From NCBI GenBank assembly GCA_027493375.1, contig JAPVWO010000038.1, positions 1-36,780 of the forward strand: a DNA stretch of 36,780 bases. The letters are read 5' to 3'. A model generated the notes under the pieces. That model ran no database searches and was not told the DNA's origin. It saw only the letters and a list, made by a program, of their open reading frames with translations. This DNA comes from Candidatus Multivorans thiocomprendens (GTDB lineage Bacteria; Acidobacteriota; Thermoanaerobaculia; Multivoradales; Multivoraceae). This document shows, piece by piece, positions 19,901-28,764 of this stretch. The number at the start of each line of letters is the position of its first letter. Position 1 is the stretch's first letter. The position numbers and the translations under genes were made by a program.

Positions 19901-22900
19901 AGAGGGCCGAGACGGCGCTTAGCGGCCCTTACGAGCCCTTCGCCTGGAGGGAGATCGACGGAGAAGCGATCGGACGGCGCTGGGCAGAGGCGGGCCGGAA
20001 GTACTGGCCCATGAACGCGCTTGCGAAACGACAGATCGTCAAGGAGCTGCGCGCGAAGGGCGCACAGACTACTCCGGATCCATCGACCGACGCACCGCTC
20101 CTGACTGAAATGCGCCGAGAGGGTGAGGCAATCGACCGGCTTGACCGACAGCTCTCCGGGATCAAGGACTGGTCCGCACATGCGACGCCCGCGGCAACGG
20201 CGGCATCGCTTCGCAAGCTCGGCCAGCGAGTCAGGACTGCGGCTGCGAACCTGAACGACGCCCCGCAGGAACTGGTGGAGCTGCGCGCCAAAGTACGTCG
20301 CCTGCTCCACGACGGCAACGATCTGCTGGCCCCGGACGGGAGCGTTGGTCGTGTCGCAACCAACTATCTCCGGGCCCTCGACCGTCTGGAGGATTCGATA
20401 GGCGCGTTCGAGGAGGCAGCCGGGGCAGCCGTGCGTGAGCGACTCGATGATGTGGCCCATGCGCCCGAGGAGATTCGGACCACGGCCGAACAGATCGAGG
20501 CTCGTAGTCCGGAACTCCGCGACTGGTGCCAATGGCGGAGGCGCCGCGGCGAGGCGATCGACGCCGACCTTCGGCCGCTGGTCGAAGCAGTCGAGGAAGG
20601 ACGCGTTCCACTGGACGAGATTCAGGAGACGTTCTGGGCGTCCTATTGCGCCTGGTGGTCGAGAGCCCTCCTCGAAGAGGACGCGGTGTTGCGCACGTTC
20701 TCGAGACCCGAACATGAAGCCGCGATCCACAACTTCCGTCGACTGGACGACGAGTACCGGCAACTCACTTCCCGCTACATCGTCGCGAAGACGTGCGGGA
20801 GATCTGCCATGTCCGATCACGACGCCGGCAATCGTCAGTGGGGCGTCGTGCAGCGTGAGCTCAGGAAGCAGAGGCGGCACTTGCCAGTGAGGAGGTTGGT
20901 CAAGTCAGCGCCCGACGTGCTCACACGGTTGACGCCCTGTTTCATGATGTCGCCCCTCTCGGTGGCACAGTACCTACCAGTCAATCAGGCACTCTTTGAC
21001 GTCGTCATCTTCGACGAGGCCTCCCAAATCACGGTCTGGGATGCCGTGGGCTCGATAGCGCGGGGAAGACAGGTGATCGTCGTCGGGGATCCGAAACAGA
21101 TGCCGCCAAGCAACTTCTTCAACCGTGCGGACGACGATCCCGATGGCGACATCGAAATGGAAGGCGACCTTGAGAGCATCCTCGAACAGATGCTGGCAGC
21201 GAGCATCCCGTCGAGAACCCTGCGTCTTCATTACCGATCGCGTCACGAGAGCCTGATCACGTTCTCCAACGACCGCTACTACGAGAACGAACTCGTCACA
21301 TTCCCCTCCCCACAAGTGAGTGACTCTGCCGTTCGCCTCGAGCGCCCAAGCAACGAATCCGCGTTCTATGCCCGAGGTGGCGCCCGTACCAACCAGGGAG
21401 AGGCGTGGGCGATCGTCGACGAAATCGTACGCCGGACGACCAATCTCGACTCGCTGGCTCCCGAGAGGTCCATCGGCGTGGTGACCTTCAACTCCGAACA
21501 ACAGACGTTGATCGAGAACCTCCTCGACCACGCGCGCCGGGAACACCCCGCAATGGAGGCTGCGTTCTCGACTGAGAGATCCGAACCGGTGTTCGTCAAG
21601 AACCTTGAGACCGTTCAGGGCGACGAACGCGACGTCATCCTCTTCAGTGTCACGTATGGCCCCGACCGGACCGGGCGTGTGACGATGAACTTCGGTCCGC
21701 TGAACCGAGAGGGAGGTGAACGACGGCTCAACGTCGCCCTCACGCGAGCACGACAGGAGTTGATCGTGTTCTCGACACTCCACTCGGACCAGATCGATCT
21801 CTCCCGCACTCGAGCACGAGCGGTCAGCGACCTGCGCGATTTCCTGGTCTACGCGGAGAACGGAACGCTCAGCGCCCCGTCACAGGGGTTCCGAGGTGAC
21901 TTCGACTCGCCGTTCGAGAAGGCAGTCGCGCGCGCCCTCGAGTCAAGGCGCTGGACAGTCCATCCCCAAGTGGGCGAGTCGGCGTACCGAATCGACCTTG
22001 GAATCGTCCATCCCGATGCTCCCGGACGCTATCTCGCCGGCATCGAGTGTGATGGCGCCACGTACCACAGCTCGGTCTTCGCGCGCGAAAGGGACAAGAT
22101 CCGTCAGGCGGTGCTCGAGGACTTGGGCTGGAGAATCCTCCGCATCTGGTCCACTGATTGGTGGACCGACAAGGCCGGATCACTTGCAAGGCTCGACGGC
22201 GCACTCCGCGAAATCCTGGAAGAGAGCCCTCCAGAGGAGAGCGATCAGCCTGCCGGAGTTCCGGATGACACAGACCCTGCGGCATCGGACACCACCGATC
22301 GGTTGCAAGCTGGGCAATCGACGCCTACAGAACCCGCAGAGGACGGGCACGCAACGCAGCTATCGCCAGCGACCCTCGCAGCATCACCCCCAAGTGCCGT
22401 CCAAGAAGACGAACCGCGGGAGCTTCAGCGGACCGGCTCAATCAGCATCGCTCCATACCCAAGATTCGATGGCGAAGCCGGACCGGACCCGAGACACGCT
22501 CAGGCCGACTTGGTTGCCAATGGGCTGTGCAGAATCATCCAGACCGAAGGACCGATTCTGGTGGAGCGCGCCTATCGCGTGTATCTGCATGGCTGCGGCA
22601 TGAGCAAGCTGGGCCGTGTTTTGAAGAGCAAGCTGAACCAGGCACTCTGGCGTGCTCAGCAGCATGGGCAAGTAGTGACGGAAGACGAATGGGGTGAAGG
22701 CAAGCTCGTTCGTTCCATCGTCAGACTAGTAGACGGTGTACCCGTCGTTGCCCGTGAACGGGGGCCTCGCGAGTTCGCCGAGCTACCTCCGAGCGAGCTA
22801 CAACTCGTCGCCCGTCTCGTGCATCGCCAGCGCGCGGAGGAACTCGACTTCGGTTCAGAGGAGCACTTTCGCGCGGTGCTCGCAGAGTTCGGTCTGCGCC

Positions 22901-23043
22901 GGCTCACGAAGCAAGTCAGAAAGACACTCCTGGACGTTCTTGCACGCCCGTACGCCTATGTCGACGCCGCCGTAGCCGAACCCGTCCAAAGCAGCCGTAA
23001 GCCGAACCCCGGACTGCCCAACGAATCGGGACCGGCTCTATAG
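16963..23043 (+). CDS. Giant DUF4011/SF1 helicase-nuclease with DUF3320 C-terminus
   Basis: A 2026-aa multidomain protein. In order: an N-terminal beta-rich part; a transglutaminase-like segment (RVATCLDTALLFAAAFEQAG with C242, ALPKDHALVGVWL with H268); a DUF4011 start (PLERWQRKLLDLTLRNPLLNH, ~402); an SF1 (COG1112/UPF1-like) helicase split over a long helical insert, with Walker A GPPGTGKS (714-721), Walker B DEAS (1351-1354), GDPKQMPP (1375-1382) and VALTRAR (1591-1597). A PD-(D/E)xK-like nuclease of the MTES_1575/DUF559 kind follows (D1678, IECDG with E1695), then an acidic linker and DUF3320 (~1855-1905). Known relatives sit in defence islands. Translocation plus nucleic-acid cleavage is inferred. 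The start could also be ATG 16996; neither has a strong Shine-Dalgarno. It converges on the PLD gene with a 58-bp gap. Confidence 0.9.
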   Translation: MGDGRWSRVTDMGEAAERQDSVQKHALTVHADTAAKLNFAAHQCAFPVLHSLEVENPDGTTFFEDLVLTLESDPAFLRTKEWPLDRIDPGGRIRIRNRDLDLSSAFLLERAEKMTGTLGFRLEKDGVLLAELRKPVELLAYNEWGGTDFMPELLAAFCTPNDPAVDALLHHASDVLRKAGKPDQIDGYKSRRRQRVWEVVSSIYSAIANLGLTYALPPSSFERNGQKVRRPHRILDTRVATCLDTALLFAAAFEQAGLNPIVALPKDHALVGVWLQPESLSTIAIDDAETLRKRVDLQELLLIETTCVTTHSAPSFSRALEAARRMVEPDLDSTFVAAVDIGRARAHQITPLALKSGKAAAEVGSGGTTAELPLEHAPPLPDFDDAGARDEDGRSRDGKPESPLERWQRKLLDLTLRNPLLNHRSTKTSLRVICPDPARLEDRLAAGARLRIQPVWSSAQQQDEEIHNQRTGQLITQDYAQDELDRGRLLVDLPRKELDDRAVRIFRKARTALEEGGANTLYLAIGFLRWKRQGNDERTFRAPLILLPVTLQRKSVRSGITMMQHDDEPRFNTTLLEMLRRDFGADIHGLDGDLPRDESGIDVGLIWNRVRQAVKDVPGFEVVEDVELGHFSFVKYLMWKDLVDRTEALRNNGVVRHLMDSPGAPYGSSVAFVEPQRLDHDYRPSDLLTALPADSSQMAAIAAADRGKDFVIIGPPGTGKSQTISNLIGHLLGKGKTVLFLSEKTAALDVVYRRLDEVGLGRFCLELHSNKARKIDVLKQLERAQPSAESVPEEWNRKTDELSSLRHDLNRLVDHLHRKRRNGLTAFHAMGVKVRDEELSHRVALSWPSADHHNEDDLRAVRRVVRNLSIQASALGDISQSPFQPIEAEEWTPSWQERVVARCRELAAAARSVESLCASLCGSLGVDLPDHSLPRLEALGELASVLLDSFRKPTSYALEPDGVERIDAFEEAEHRLTAYQRAETALSGPYEPFAWREIDGEAIGRRWAEAGRKYWPMNALAKRQIVKELRAKGAQTTPDPSTDAPLLTEMRREGEAIDRLDRQLSGIKDWSAHATPAATAASLRKLGQRVRTAAANLNDAPQELVELRAKVRRLLHDGNDLLAPDGSVGRVATNYLRALDRLEDSIGAFEEAAGAAVRERLDDVAHAPEEIRTTAEQIEARSPELRDWCQWRRRRGEAIDADLRPLVEAVEEGRVPLDEIQETFWASYCAWWSRALLEEDAVLRTFSRPEHEAAIHNFRRLDDEYRQLTSRYIVAKTCGRSAMSDHDAGNRQWGVVQRELRKQRRHLPVRRLVKSAPDVLTRLTPCFMMSPLSVAQYLPVNQALFDVVIFDEASQITVWDAVGSIARGRQVIVVGDPKQMPPSNFFNRADDDPDGDIEMEGDLESILEQMLAASIPSRTLRLHYRSRHESLITFSNDRYYENELVTFPSPQVSDSAVRLERPSNESAFYARGGARTNQGEAWAIVDEIVRRTTNLDSLAPERSIGVVTFNSEQQTLIENLLDHARREHPAMEAAFSTERSEPVFVKNLETVQGDERDVILFSVTYGPDRTGRVTMNFGPLNREGGERRLNVALTRARQELIVFSTLHSDQIDLSRTRARAVSDLRDFLVYAENGTLSAPSQGFRGDFDSPFEKAVARALESRRWTVHPQVGESAYRIDLGIVHPDAPGRYLAGIECDGATYHSSVFARERDKIRQAVLEDLGWRILRIWSTDWWTDKAGSLARLDGALREILEESPPEESDQPAGVPDDTDPAASDTTDRLQAGQSTPTEPAEDGHATQLSPATLAASPPSAVQEDEPRELQRTGSISIAPYPRFDGEAGPDPRHAQADLVANGLCRIIQTEGPILVERAYRVYLHGCGMSKLGRVLKSKLNQALWRAQQHGQVVTEDEWGEGKLVRSIVRLVDGVPVVARERGPREFAELPPSELQLVARLVHRQRAEELDFGSEEHFRAVLAEFGLRRLTKQVRKTLLDVLARPYAYVDAAVAEPVQSSRKPNPGLPNESGPAL

Positions 23044-23101
23044 CCGGGGTGTCACCGGATCGAGTGCTAAACCAGCGATCCTGAAGCTGCCCAAGTCCAG
23101 A

Positions 23102-25732
23102 TCATCCTGCCCTGAGGGACTCAAGGAATCCGCCGAGAAGCGCCGTGTCTTCTCCCCGCGCTTCGGTACCTAGGAGGCCCCTGACAGGATTCAGAAGATC
23201 GGACCGCAACACCTTCGTCTCGGGTTCGCCGCTGCCAGTCTGCAGGAGTAAGACCTCGACTTTCTTCTCTTCGGTGCGGAGCGCCGGCTCCTCCAGGACG
23301 CAGTAGCCCAGCCTGCCCTGCCAGAGGAGTTCCGCGACCCGTAGCGTCTCCTGCGAGTTGAGTTCGCGGAGCTTCTGCATGCTCTCCTTCCTTACAGAGT
23401 CTTCCAGGCGGCCGAGGTCACGACCAAGCAACTGCAGTTGCTCCCATCGACCCGCAATCGACTCGGCGCTCCAAGACCCAGTGGCAGCCATGAGGACTCC
23501 TTCGACCTCCTCGGCAACGGTCGCCGGGTCACCAGCACGCCAAAGCCACGGATGGCGCGCTACGGAGAGCGCCAAGGCGAGCAACATCTGGACCTGACGC
23601 GGCGTCCGTGGTTCTGAGGGAATCTCTAGACTCCAAACGAAGAGCGCGGCCGTTACGGAAGGCGTGGCCAGCACAGCCTGGGCCAGACCCGGATCCTCCG
23701 ACCGGCGCCGTTCGATCCACCCTTCCTTGGCTTTCTCCCCTGCGCACAAGAAGAGCGACGTCCAGACAGCATGTGTCGCGGCTAACACATCACATTGCTC
23801 GAGCCACCCTTTGGCCGACCCCAGCCGGATCAGAACGGACGCTAACTGCAGGTCACGACCGAGATCCTCCAGACGCCGTCCTGAAAGGCGGTCGTCGCAA
23901 GTCATCGAGGCCGTCAAACGCTCCACGATTCTCCGAGCCTTGGCTCGGTCCTTCTCCTCTTTCTTGGCACGATCTTCCTCTTCCCCGGGTAGGTGCTTCT
24001 CTTGAACAAGGCTCTCCACCCGGTCGACCGGTTCTTCACGTTCGTCTTCCAGGCCCGAGTCAGGCGCGCCAACACCATCTGAGTCGCCGGATGCCGGCAG
24101 AGAATCAACGGGGGACTCAAAGTCGAACCAGCGCATGAGCAACGCTTGGAGGCTTGTGGCGCCCGAAGGGAGTCTGGAGGTCCGAGTGCGATCGGGCATG
24201 CGTAGAGTGTGGCCGCGCGAGAACAGGTCTTCTCTCGAAAAGACCAACTCCGCCTCGGGCTCGGGTTTCCTACCACCATTGAACACAGTACGTCCTGCTG
24301 TCGTGTACTCAAGGTCCTGGCAAAGGACTTCCAGAACCTGAAACCAGTCCCCGATATCCCACTCGGTCTTTCTCACCTTTTGGCGAATGGTGTCGTCCAG
24401 CAACCGACGGTACGAGGTAGAAAGAAGGTGCTTCTCATGGTCGACCCAGATCGGCGGCGTCACGTAGCGGCGACCTCGCCATCTCCCCTCAAGTGAAGCG
24501 GCGCGCGGCATCGAACCGTGCGGGGACAGGCACTCATAGATGCCATCCCCAAGTTCACGCACATCGCAGCCCACGTCATCCAGGAAGGCCCTCCGAGCGC
24601 CAAAGCTCTCCGGGTGCGATAGAGCGAACGTCACTACGTTGTCCCTAGCCCTGGCAGCCAAGAGGGAGGGAGCCGCCCGGTCGGCTTCTTCGTGTGAGTC
24701 GTCCTCAGGCCCGTTGAGGTGTAGGTCCTCCCGCGATCCGACGCTGAGTTCCGACTCGACGGCCCTGAACTCGTCGCGGTCCATCCGAACAGCCGCCATG
24801 AGCTCGGCGTTGCCAGCATTGCCCTCAATAGTCAGCGCAGCGCGTGAGCAATTCGCGCTCCCGACCAGCACGACCACCTCGTCCCCCCGCTCCGCCGCAT
24901 AGAGCTTGGCGTGGAGAAAGCTCCGCCGAGAGCCAGGACCGTCTGAGCGCTCTAGCCAAGCGGGGCGGAGCACGATGCTCTGAGGAAGGTCATCCACGGC
25001 AGCCGGGCGAAGATTCGAGTGCCTGGGATCCACGTAGACCTCTGTGGGAGGAGACCCGAGTCGCTCATGGAGCTGACACAAGACCACGGCCTTCTCGCCG
25101 AAGTAGGGCGACGCGACCACGAGACGCTCACACGGAGCACTTCCCAACTGCCTGATGAAGGACTCGAACATGGCCGGGCCCCGGCCGATACGCCCCACCA
25201 TGTTTCCCCCAGGCTCATCGAGACTACGCGCCCACTCTCTGGTCGCTGGGTCGAATGCCTCCGCGACCTGGCTCTTCAGGGTGTCGTTGATCACCAGTCC
25301 GTCTACAAGGTCGTCAAGGTACGACTTGAAGGCTGATATCTCAGCGGTACCGGCCTTCGAGTCGAACTCCACCCAGATCTCCCCGTTCTCACGCCAGCCC
25401 GGGAACGTCAGATTCCCACTCCCGACGAACAGGCGGGCGCCGCTTCGGCCGGAAAGAAAGACGGCCTTTGGGTGGAAGCGGAACCCTTGAGACACCCTCA
25501 CTGGAACCACCCGATACCGTTTCCCGAGGTTCGAGAGCAAGGGCGCCTGAAGCGAGAACGTCTCGGACGCGCAACTGGCGTCGGCGAAGATCGTCAGCGA
25601 CGGCGAGCCGCACCGAGCCAACGAGTTGAGAACCAGGTTCTGGACGAACACGAAGTCGATGTTCTGAGTTAGAACGATGGCGTTCGTGATCTCGGACTCC
25701 CCAGCCACTCGTTTGAGGATGTCGAATCGCAT
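23102..25732 (-). CDS. PLD-family (HKD) nuclease-like protein
   Basis: An 876-aa protein with two phospholipase D-type motifs in the first 310 residues. The first is FRFHPKAVFL...FVGSGNLT (H87, K89, GSGN ~104-107) and the second SFLHAKLYAAE...VLVGSANCSRAAL (H274, K276, ~291-296) with GNAGNAEL. The pair would form one catalytic centre, as in PLD nucleases. The remaining ~560 residues are acidic to mixed with a Lys/Glu/Arg-rich coiled segment (EEDRAKKEEKDRAKARR) and no domain I can name. The ATG at 25732 is one base after the upstream gene's TGA, so the two are translationally coupled. It faces the giant helicase gene. A nuclease role in anti-phage defence is inferred from context; DISARM and Mokosh also contain PLD proteins. 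Confidence 0.85.
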   Translation of the reverse strand: MRFDILKRVAGESEITNAIVLTQNIDFVFVQNLVLNSLARCGSPSLTIFADASCASETFSLQAPLLSNLGKRYRVVPVRVSQGFRFHPKAVFLSGRSGARLFVGSGNLTFPGWRENGEIWVEFDSKAGTAEISAFKSYLDDLVDGLVINDTLKSQVAEAFDPATREWARSLDEPGGNMVGRIGRGPAMFESFIRQLGSAPCERLVVASPYFGEKAVVLCQLHERLGSPPTEVYVDPRHSNLRPAAVDDLPQSIVLRPAWLERSDGPGSRRSFLHAKLYAAERGDEVVVLVGSANCSRAALTIEGNAGNAELMAAVRMDRDEFRAVESELSVGSREDLHLNGPEDDSHEEADRAAPSLLAARARDNVVTFALSHPESFGARRAFLDDVGCDVRELGDGIYECLSPHGSMPRAASLEGRWRGRRYVTPPIWVDHEKHLLSTSYRRLLDDTIRQKVRKTEWDIGDWFQVLEVLCQDLEYTTAGRTVFNGGRKPEPEAELVFSREDLFSRGHTLRMPDRTRTSRLPSGATSLQALLMRWFDFESPVDSLPASGDSDGVGAPDSGLEDEREEPVDRVESLVQEKHLPGEEEDRAKKEEKDRAKARRIVERLTASMTCDDRLSGRRLEDLGRDLQLASVLIRLGSAKGWLEQCDVLAATHAVWTSLFLCAGEKAKEGWIERRRSEDPGLAQAVLATPSVTAALFVWSLEIPSEPRTPRQVQMLLALALSVARHPWLWRAGDPATVAEEVEGVLMAATGSWSAESIAGRWEQLQLLGRDLGRLEDSVRKESMQKLRELNSQETLRVAELLWQGRLGYCVLEEPALRTEEKKVEVLLLQTGSGEPETKVLRSDLLNPVRGLLGTEARGEDTALLGGFLESLRAG

Positions 25733-25733
25733 T

Positions 25734-27293
25734 TCAGACTGCCCCCTGCTGTTCGACCCAGGAAGCACCGAGGGGCGTGAGACGGAACGTAGTGTTCGTG
25801 GCCCGTTCCAAGTACCCCAGGTCCGCAAGCAACCCAATGACGTTGCCGAGCCGTTCGCCGCTCCTACCTGCCTTCACGCCAGTACCCGTCGTCCAGAGAA
25901 CTTCGCCCTCCGGGTAGAACCGCAAAGTACATTTCGCCAGCGGCTGGTCGGCCATCTTGCGAAGCGCATTCTGCAGGTGTGGACCGACAATGCAGTCTCG
26001 TAGGAGACGTCGGAGAACTTCGGTCAACTCAGTTTCCGCCAGATCCTCGAACAAGTCGTTGACCTGCTCCAAGACGCTCCGCCTAGCCAGAAGCCCACGA
26101 TCTTCCCGAACGACGGCGCTCTGTCGTGAGCAAGCTAGTAGCACTCCGACCGAGAAAGCCGCCGCGTTCGGAGCGTCCAGCTTGCGCGCCGACTCGTAGG
26201 GGACTCCTCCGTCGAGAAACGCATCGGCAGGCAGTTGCTCACTCAACTCAGCAAGCGGACGTGTCCAGACTTCGTCCCGCCAACAAAGTCGCTCGGCCGC
26301 GAACGGGGCCAGCGAGCGCTCTCTCCGCCACTCTGCCAGGACTCCGCTGATCGTCGACTTCTCACGCCGCTCAAGAGTCAGTGTGAACGCACGAAGAAGA
26401 AGCTCGAGCGCGAAGTGCACGCGGCGTCGTAGGTCGTACTCGAACCAGGCTCTCTCGACGGGCCTGAGTTCGGGCTCGGTCTGTCTGGAGACCCTGGAGT
26501 ACTCGTGCCGAATGACATCGGCCGAGCCGGCGGTTCCGAGCTTGCCCACCTTCGCCAACGCCCAGGTGATAGTCGCCTGGAACCTCTCGAACGCTTCTGC
26601 ATCCACATCGTCGCAGACGACGAGGAACGCCGCCCGCAAGAGCTGCGCCTCCTCGGATAGCGACTCGATTCCGTTCACCGAGAAGTAGCGCCCTGCCTCC
26701 TCCACATCGCGGGAGGTGATCTGGCCGCCTTCCAGAACTACCTCGGCCAAGGAACCGATGCCGGAGGCTTCTCGACGTGCTTGGCTAAGGCCCTCTCCTC
26801 TTTCCGTCAGTGAGACCGGCAGCGGCGAACCCGGAGCAGCGGTCCCAAGAAGCCCCAAGGATCGGCACGGCATGATGTAAGTACCGAGCGACGCACCTCC
26901 CCTGGCGCTGTCGGCGCTGGTCCGCCCCTGTCGAAGAAACTCGTCCAACTTCTCGGTGAACAGGTCGGAGCCGAGAACACCGTAGGTGTTGCCCGACTCT
27001 CCCCACCGCTCCCCCAGCTTCGATGCCAGGAAGACAACGAGTTCAAGACGTCGCAGCGCGGCCTCCAAGCGGTCCGGATCGAAGTGCCCGCGCCCCTCAC
27101 CCGCAGCGAGGTCTCGTTCGAAGATCTCCTGAAGGAGCCATGGAACGAGGGAGAGGTAGCGAGCGCGGAAGGAAATCGTCGTGATCCCGGCCACCCACTG
27201 ACGCTCCAAGTCCTGGTCGATCTTCCGATAACCGAGGACATCGAGGCCGCCGATGGTCTCCTCTTCGCCAGAGTTCCAGAAGACCAGAGCCAT
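25734..27293 (-). CDS. Unknown protein, partner of the PLD protein
   Basis: A ~519-aa protein. The N-terminus (GGLDVLGYRKIDQDLERQW, then VAGITTISFRARYLSLVPWL) resembles a poorly named family seen in defence islands whose proteins begin with a 'GLDxLG...GIT..T.R.RY.S...W' block. I recognise the pattern but no assigned function. The middle is helical. The last ~75 residues (LGNVIGLLADLGYLERATNTTFRLTPLGASWVEQ) look like a winged helix and could bind DNA or the PLD partner. It starts at ATG 27293 (GTG 27296 is also possible) and ends 1 bp before the PLD start. The 120 bp upstream, next to the hydrolase 3' end, should hold the operon promoter. Confidence 0.75.
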   Translation of the reverse strand: MALVFWNSGEEETIGGLDVLGYRKIDQDLERQWVAGITTISFRARYLSLVPWLLQEIFERDLAAGEGRGHFDPDRLEAALRRLELVVFLASKLGERWGESGNTYGVLGSDLFTEKLDEFLRQGRTSADSARGGASLGTYIMPCRSLGLLGTAAPGSPLPVSLTERGEGLSQARREASGIGSLAEVVLEGGQITSRDVEEAGRYFSVNGIESLSEEAQLLRAAFLVVCDDVDAEAFERFQATITWALAKVGKLGTAGSADVIRHEYSRVSRQTEPELRPVERAWFEYDLRRRVHFALELLLRAFTLTLERREKSTISGVLAEWRRERSLAPFAAERLCWRDEVWTRPLAELSEQLPADAFLDGGVPYESARKLDAPNAAAFSVGVLLACSRQSAVVREDRGLLARRSVLEQVNDLFEDLAETELTEVLRRLLRDCIVGPHLQNALRKMADQPLAKCTLRFYPEGEVLWTTGTGVKAGRSGERLGNVIGLLADLGYLERATNTTFRLTPLGASWVEQQGAV

Positions 27294-27413
27294 CACGGAT
27301 CACGCGAACAACTCGCGGAGGCTCAGAAACCGCGTGCGCGCCGATCGGATCGCGAAGATCTGCGCTTCACCGTTCCAGCCCGGCAACTGCTCGACCTGAG
27401 AGGAACGCACGTC

Positions 27414-28571
27414 TCAGCGGGACAGATGCCGGTCGAAGAAGCGCACGATCACGTTGTGCACTTCGTCCGACTCGGGCAGGCGGGGGTTGAACGCGAAGGT
27501 CGCGTGCCCGAGACCTTCCCAGACGTGCAGGTCGGCCTCGACGCCGAGGCTGACCAGCTTGTTGTGGCTGGCCAGTACGCCGCCGAGCGCGAAGTCGCGG
27601 GTGCCGCTGATCAGTAGCGTCGGCGGGAAGCGGGCGAGCAGGTCGTCGTGGTCGCCGGGAGCGACGACGGGATCGCCGGCTTCCACGCCGCGGAAGTAGC
27701 CGCTCGGCTGGGGCGGCTCGGCCGGCTCGACCGGGCGCGGGAAACCGTTGATCGCGGACACGAGAAAAGCGCTTTCGCTGCGGCCCATCTTGAAGACGCC
27801 GGGAGTGTCGCCGTCGGTCATGGGGATCCCGGCGCAGAAGAGACCGATCGCGCCAGGCAGCGGCAGGTCGTTTTCGAGGATGTACGCGACGGTCTGCGCC
27901 GTGAGCATGGCGCCGGCCGAGCAGCCGTAGATGCCGATCTTCGCCGCCTCGTAGTCCTCCAGCATCGCCTTGTAGACGGCGATGACGTCCTCGACGCCGG
28001 CCGGATGGGTGGCCTCCGGCGCCATCCGGTAGTCGGGGCTGATCACCTTGTAGCCGCCCATGTCGGCGACCTGCATCGCCTCCGTCTGGCTGAAGTAGCG
28101 GGCGCCGACGCGGAAGCCGCCGCCGTGGATGCTGATCAGCAGCCGGTCTTCCTTCTGCTCGGCGACGCCCACCTCGGGGACGAACACCTCGGTGTAGACG
28201 CCGGCGATCGTCTCCGCGGTGATCTTCACCGGGTGCTTGGCGACGGTGTCCCGGTAGATGGCCGTCTTGTAGTAACCATCGGCGACGCACTGGCGCGCGG
28301 CCCGAATCGCCTCGGGGTCGTCGGCGACGTCGTTCAGGCTCGCGCAGCCCTGGGAGAAGGTGCCGAACTCCGGTCCGTAGACCTCGCGGAAGTGCTTCAT
28401 CGCGGCCCGCGATTCCTCGCTGAGGTAGGACGTCTCCGGCAGGTCGAAGGCCGGGACGTGAACGGTGCCGTCGGCCTCGACGCGGGGACGCTCCTCCTGC
28501 TCGGCGGGCTCGGAGCAGGACAGGACGACCGCGGCGAGGGCGGCGGCGACAAGGCCGAGTTGGGTGCGCAT
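27414..28571 (-). CDS. Alpha/beta hydrolase (HSL-like), lipoprotein
   Basis: A 385-aa predicted lipoprotein (signal LGLVAAALAAVVLSC, Cys19) with an alpha/beta-hydrolase fold of the hormone-sensitive-lipase type. The oxyanion motif HGGG is at 149-152, the nucleophile elbow GCSAG has S218, the Asp is in ISGTRDFAL and the His in GLGHATFAF. It would hydrolyse carboxyl esters in the periplasm; the substrate is unknown. The ATG at 28571 is chosen because it places the lipoprotein signal at the N-terminus; the frame is open 21 codons further up. It sits inside the defence island between the PLD operon and CBASS, and its 3' half is duplicated as a pseudogene at 16.2-16.8 kb. Confidence 0.9.
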   Translation of the reverse strand: MRTQLGLVAAALAAVVLSCSEPAEQEERPRVEADGTVHVPAFDLPETSYLSEESRAAMKHFREVYGPEFGTFSQGCASLNDVADDPEAIRAARQCVADGYYKTAIYRDTVAKHPVKITAETIAGVYTEVFVPEVGVAEQKEDRLLISIHGGGFRVGARYFSQTEAMQVADMGGYKVISPDYRMAPEATHPAGVEDVIAVYKAMLEDYEAAKIGIYGCSAGAMLTAQTVAYILENDLPLPGAIGLFCAGIPMTDGDTPGVFKMGRSESAFLVSAINGFPRPVEPAEPPQPSGYFRGVEAGDPVVAPGDHDDLLARFPPTLLISGTRDFALGGVLASHNKLVSLGVEADLHVWEGLGHATFAFNPRLPESDEVHNVIVRFFDRHLSR

Positions 28572-28676
28572 GACGGAGAGTCTAGAGGCAACCTCACTCG
28601 TCCAGCCAGCAGGAGAACTCCATCGAGTCGCCAACGGCTCCGCGTCCCTTAGAGCTGTTCACCTGCGCCCCATCGC

Positions 28677-28725
28677 GAACGCCACCGTACTCACTCAGAG
28701 TATCGATTCTGTGTTCGTTCAGAAC
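28677..28725 (+). pseudogene. 49-bp relic of a PLD-type gene N-terminus
   Basis: On the + strand this stretch encodes NATVLTQSIDSVFVQN. The PLD protein at 23.1-25.7 kb has NAIVLTQNIDFVFVQN at residues 17-32. Forty of 49 nucleotides match, with differences mostly at third codon positions, as expected for a relic of a protein-coding paralogue rather than a recent copy. Flanking sequence does not match. The orientation is opposite to the intact gene. Confidence 0.65.
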
Positions 28726-28764
28726 AGCTGCCATCCGGAAGGAGGAAGGTCGGGGAGGGCCGCT

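Noticed and set aside
23044..23101. Bidirectional terminator between helicase and PLD genes
   Set aside because: Only short CCGG pairings and no T-tract; not enough to call.
16963..25732. Calling the helicase/PLD pair Mokosh outright
   Set aside because: Layout, extra nuclease, transglutaminase-like part and the additional partner gene differ; only a resemblance is claimed.
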